Shown in pieces: positions 6,180 through 6,278 of a DNA stretch of 6,278 nucleotides. Position numbers and translations under genes: made by a program. How positions within the stretch are numbered: position 1 is the first letter of the stretch; the number at the start of each line of letters is the position of its first letter. The stretch comes from Dehalococcoidia bacterium (GTDB lineage Bacteria; Chloroflexota; Dehalococcoidia; Dehalococcoidales; JAUXAE01), in assembly GCA_030665535.1 (NCBI GenBank), contig DAOUZU010000064.1:1-6278 (forward strand), in the 5' to 3' direction. Under the pieces are notes generated by a model. That model had not been told where the DNA came from, made no database searches, and saw only the letters and a program-made list of their open reading frames with translations.

Positions 6180-6278
6180 ATGGCCCTAACCGGAATACAG
6201 ATATTCAAATGGCTGCCCAAGACCAACTGCGGCGAGTGTGGCGTACCCACCTGCCTGGCCTTCGCTATGAGCCTGGCC
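6180..6278 (+). CDS. acsC: Corrinoid iron-sulfur protein large subunit (3' end cut by window)
   Basis: Only the first 33 codons are present, but they are diagnostic. The start MALTGIQIFKWLPKTNCGEC is followed by GVPTCLAFAMSLA, the N-terminal [4Fe-4S] domain of the AcsC/CdhE family. Cys17, Cys20 and Cys25 are visible with the usual C-x2-C-x4-C spacing; the fourth ligand, about residue 42, lies beyond the window. This cluster reductively activates the cobalt of the bound cobamide. The full protein would be about 440-450 residues, with a TIM-barrel and a C-terminal cobamide domain. It partners AcsD, encoded at 970-1917, and passes the methyl group to AcsB, encoded immediately upstream. The near identity of this N-terminus to known bacterial AcsC makes the call secure despite truncation. 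Confidence 0.95.
   Translation, partial: MALTGIQIFKWLPKTNCGECGVPTCLAFAMSLA

Noticed and set aside
1..6278. A novel defence, mobile or biosynthetic system
   Set aside because: All but one gene belong to well-characterised Wood-Ljungdahl families with intact motifs. I found no transposase, integrase, CRISPR-like repeat spacing, tRNA gene or phage gene.

Overview
The window is a compact, single-strand run of Wood-Ljungdahl (reductive acetyl-CoA) pathway genes. In order it holds the 3' part of folD, a small gene of unknown function, acsD (corrinoid iron-sulfur protein small subunit), cooS/acsA (carbon monoxide dehydrogenase), acsB (acetyl-CoA synthase) and the first 33 codons of acsC (corrinoid iron-sulfur protein large subunit). 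All genes read on the + strand. The gaps are 13 to 32 bases, each downstream gene has a purine-rich ribosome binding site, and I see no hairpin terminator between them, so a single operon is the simplest reading. The promoter must lie upstream of the window.

The enzymes form a coherent pathway segment. FolD oxidises or reduces the C1 unit at the methylene/methenyl-tetrahydrofolate level in the methyl branch. AcsC/AcsD carry the methyl group on a cobamide. CooS interconverts CO2 and CO at its Ni-Fe-S C-cluster. AcsB joins CO, the methyl group and CoA into acetyl-CoA at its A-cluster. Every metal-ligand residue I know for the C-, B-, D- and A-clusters is present, so the set looks functional. 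The direction (CO2 fixation or acetyl-CoA oxidation) cannot be read from the sequence. The methyltransferase (acsE), the nickel-insertion ATPase (cooC) and formate-tetrahydrofolate ligase are not in the window.

The host is an anaerobic bacterium. The CODH and ACS are the bacterial CooS/AcsB type, folD indicates tetrahydrofolate rather than tetrahydromethanopterin chemistry, and no archaeal cdhB is interleaved. The DNA is moderately GC-rich yet uses ATA for isoleucine often. That, with folD next to the acs genes, makes me think of Chloroflexota (Dehalococcoidia-like) lineages. This is low-confidence inference; Desulfobacterota, Actinomycetota or Bacillota relatives remain possible.

I do not see a previously undescribed system; this is a well-known pathway. 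The items most worth a second look are the uncharacterised 72-residue protein inside the operon, a 15-base in-frame tandem duplication of the acsB C-terminus including its stop codon, and the apparent loss of two of the four proton-relay histidines in CooS. No stretch longer than 300 bases lacks a gene.
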